A stretch of DNA of 33,658 bases from Prolixibacteraceae bacterium (GTDB taxonomy: Bacteria > Bacteroidota > Bacteroidia > Bacteroidales > Prolixibacteraceae), in assembly GCA_016930735.1 (NCBI GenBank), contig JAFGGF010000122.1:1-33658 (forward strand). Reading direction: 5' to 3'. How positions within the stretch are numbered: position 1 is the first letter of the stretch; every line of letters begins with the position of its first letter. Positions 32,977-33,658 of this stretch are shown here, in pieces. The notes under the pieces are model-generated. The model did no database searches, was not told where the DNA came from, and saw only the letters and a list, made by a program, of their open reading frames with translations. Position numbers and translations under genes: made by a program.

Positions 32977-33658
32977 TTAAGGTTGAACAATAATTACTAC
33001 ATTTCCTTTTTTGTGGCCCGAGGCAATATACGTATGAGCTTCAGCAACTTTTTCAAGTGGGTATTGCCGGTCGATAACGGTTTTCAGGTGCCCTTCTGTA
33101 AAAACTTCCACCAACTCAGTGAGCATACTTTTTAATTCTTCATCTTTCCGCAAACCTGTTGCGGCAAATTTGGCTTTCTTTTTACTAAGCATTGACGTCC
33201 ACATCATCTGCAAAAACAACAAAAATTTGAGTACAGGCGAAACATACAAACCTGAACCGGAAAGGATGTTTTTGCTTTTTGAAAAGGAACTTTTTCCGAT
33301 GGTATCATAAACCACGTCATAGGTTTCTTTCACTTTGGTGAAATCTTTTTTAGTGTAGTCAATCACAAAATCAGCGCCCAGCGATTTAACCAGTCCAACA
33401 TTCTGTGTGCTGCATACACTGGTGACTTTGGCACCCATATATTTGGCAATTTGTATTGCTGCTGTTCCCAGGCTTCCCGAAGCCCCGTTTATTAAAACGC
33501 TTTGACCCGGTTTAACGTGGGCAATTTTTTTAAGAAAATTATATGATGTAATATGCCCGTCGCCATAAGTAGCCCCTTCGGCATAACTCATATTTTCGGG
33601 CATGGGCAGGATAACTCCGGTTTCGGGCATTGTAAAATATTCGGCATTGGTGCTGAAT
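32977..33658 (-). CDS. Zinc-independent MDR dehydrogenase/quinone oxidoreductase-like, C-terminal part (5' end outside window)
   Basis: The reading frame is open through the window edge (residues before the internal ATG read FSTNAEYFT), so the ATG at 33630 is not the true start. The visible 227 residues contain the NAD(P)H-binding Rossmann segment SVLINGASGSLGTAAIQIAK, then VTSVCSTQNVGLVKSLGADFVIDY, YDVVYDTIG and the C-terminal YPLEKVAEAHTYIASGHKKGNVVI. This is the medium-chain dehydrogenase family, quinone-reductase branch. No zinc ligands are seen in the visible part. The substrate is unknown. It is first in a probable operon with two DUF4386 genes. Confidence 0.88.
   Translation of the reverse strand, partial: FSTNAEYFTMPETGVILPMPENMSYAEGATYGDGHITSYNFLKKIAHVKPGQSVLINGASGSLGTAAIQIAKYMGAKVTSVCSTQNVGLVKSLGADFVIDYTKKDFTKVKETYDVVYDTIGKSSFSKSKNILSGSGLYVSPVLKFLLFLQMMWTSMLSKKKAKFAATGLRKDEELKSMLTELVEVFTEGHLKTVIDRQYPLEKVAEAHTYIASGHKKGNVVIIVQP

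Noticed and set aside
1-33658. CRISPR arrays, tRNA/rRNA genes, insertion sequences, prophage or defence islands
   Set aside because: No regular direct-repeat arrays, no tRNA-like cloverleaf or rRNA stretches, and no transposase or integrase translations were seen.

Overview
The window looks like a chromosomal stretch of a marine- or gut-type Bacteroidota, most like the Marinilabiliales/Prolixibacteraceae side of Bacteroidia. The reasons are AT-rich DNA, a type IX secretion system (T9SS) component (PorZ) next to recO, two further proteins with T9SS C-terminal sorting domains, a cysteine-free RecO, and many sugar-degradation genes. I see no rRNA, tRNA, CRISPR array, transposase or phage gene. 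Taxonomy is an inference from gene content only.

Region 1 (1-7052) is housekeeping. It holds the 3' end of an ArnT/PMT-type glycosyltransferase, rdgB, porZ and recO on the plus strand. Facing them on the minus strand are a Memo-AMMECR1 fusion, a SPOR-domain lipoprotein and a Vsr-like nuclease. Region 2 (7053-9878) is a 316-base spacer with palindromes, a beta-phosphoglucomutase-type HAD enzyme, and a convergent T9SS-secreted beta-helix protein of pectate-lyase family 9 type.

Region 3 (9879-16322, minus) is a compact molybdenum hydroxylase operon. It reads XdhC-MocA fusion, 2Fe-2S subunit, then two tandem related Tat-signal-bearing molybdopterin subunits, with no FAD subunit. Region 4 (16508-21113, minus) is a zinc/manganese-type uptake cluster: a His-rich membrane protein, two strong palindromes, an outer-membrane barrel protein with a coiled-coil N-terminus, a ZnuA/TroA binding protein and two different ABC-3 permeases. 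No ATPase gene is present. This is the cluster I consider most worth following.

Region 5 (21210-31405) is a pectin side-chain locus, consistent with rhamnogalacturonan I or arabinan. It holds a Tat-type lipoprotein TIM-barrel epimerase, a GH51 arabinofuranosidase, rhaT, rhaA, a decayed GH78 alpha-L-rhamnosidase, a T9SS-secreted clan-A glycosidase and a GH43 enzyme. There is no SusC/SusD pair and no regulator. Region 6 (31515-33658, minus) carries two DUF4386 membrane proteins and a 5'-truncated quinone-oxidoreductase-like dehydrogenase.

The window suggests a cell that secretes pectin-degrading enzymes through T9SS, imports rhamnose through RhaT, and oxidises an unknown aldehyde or N-heterocycle in the periplasm.
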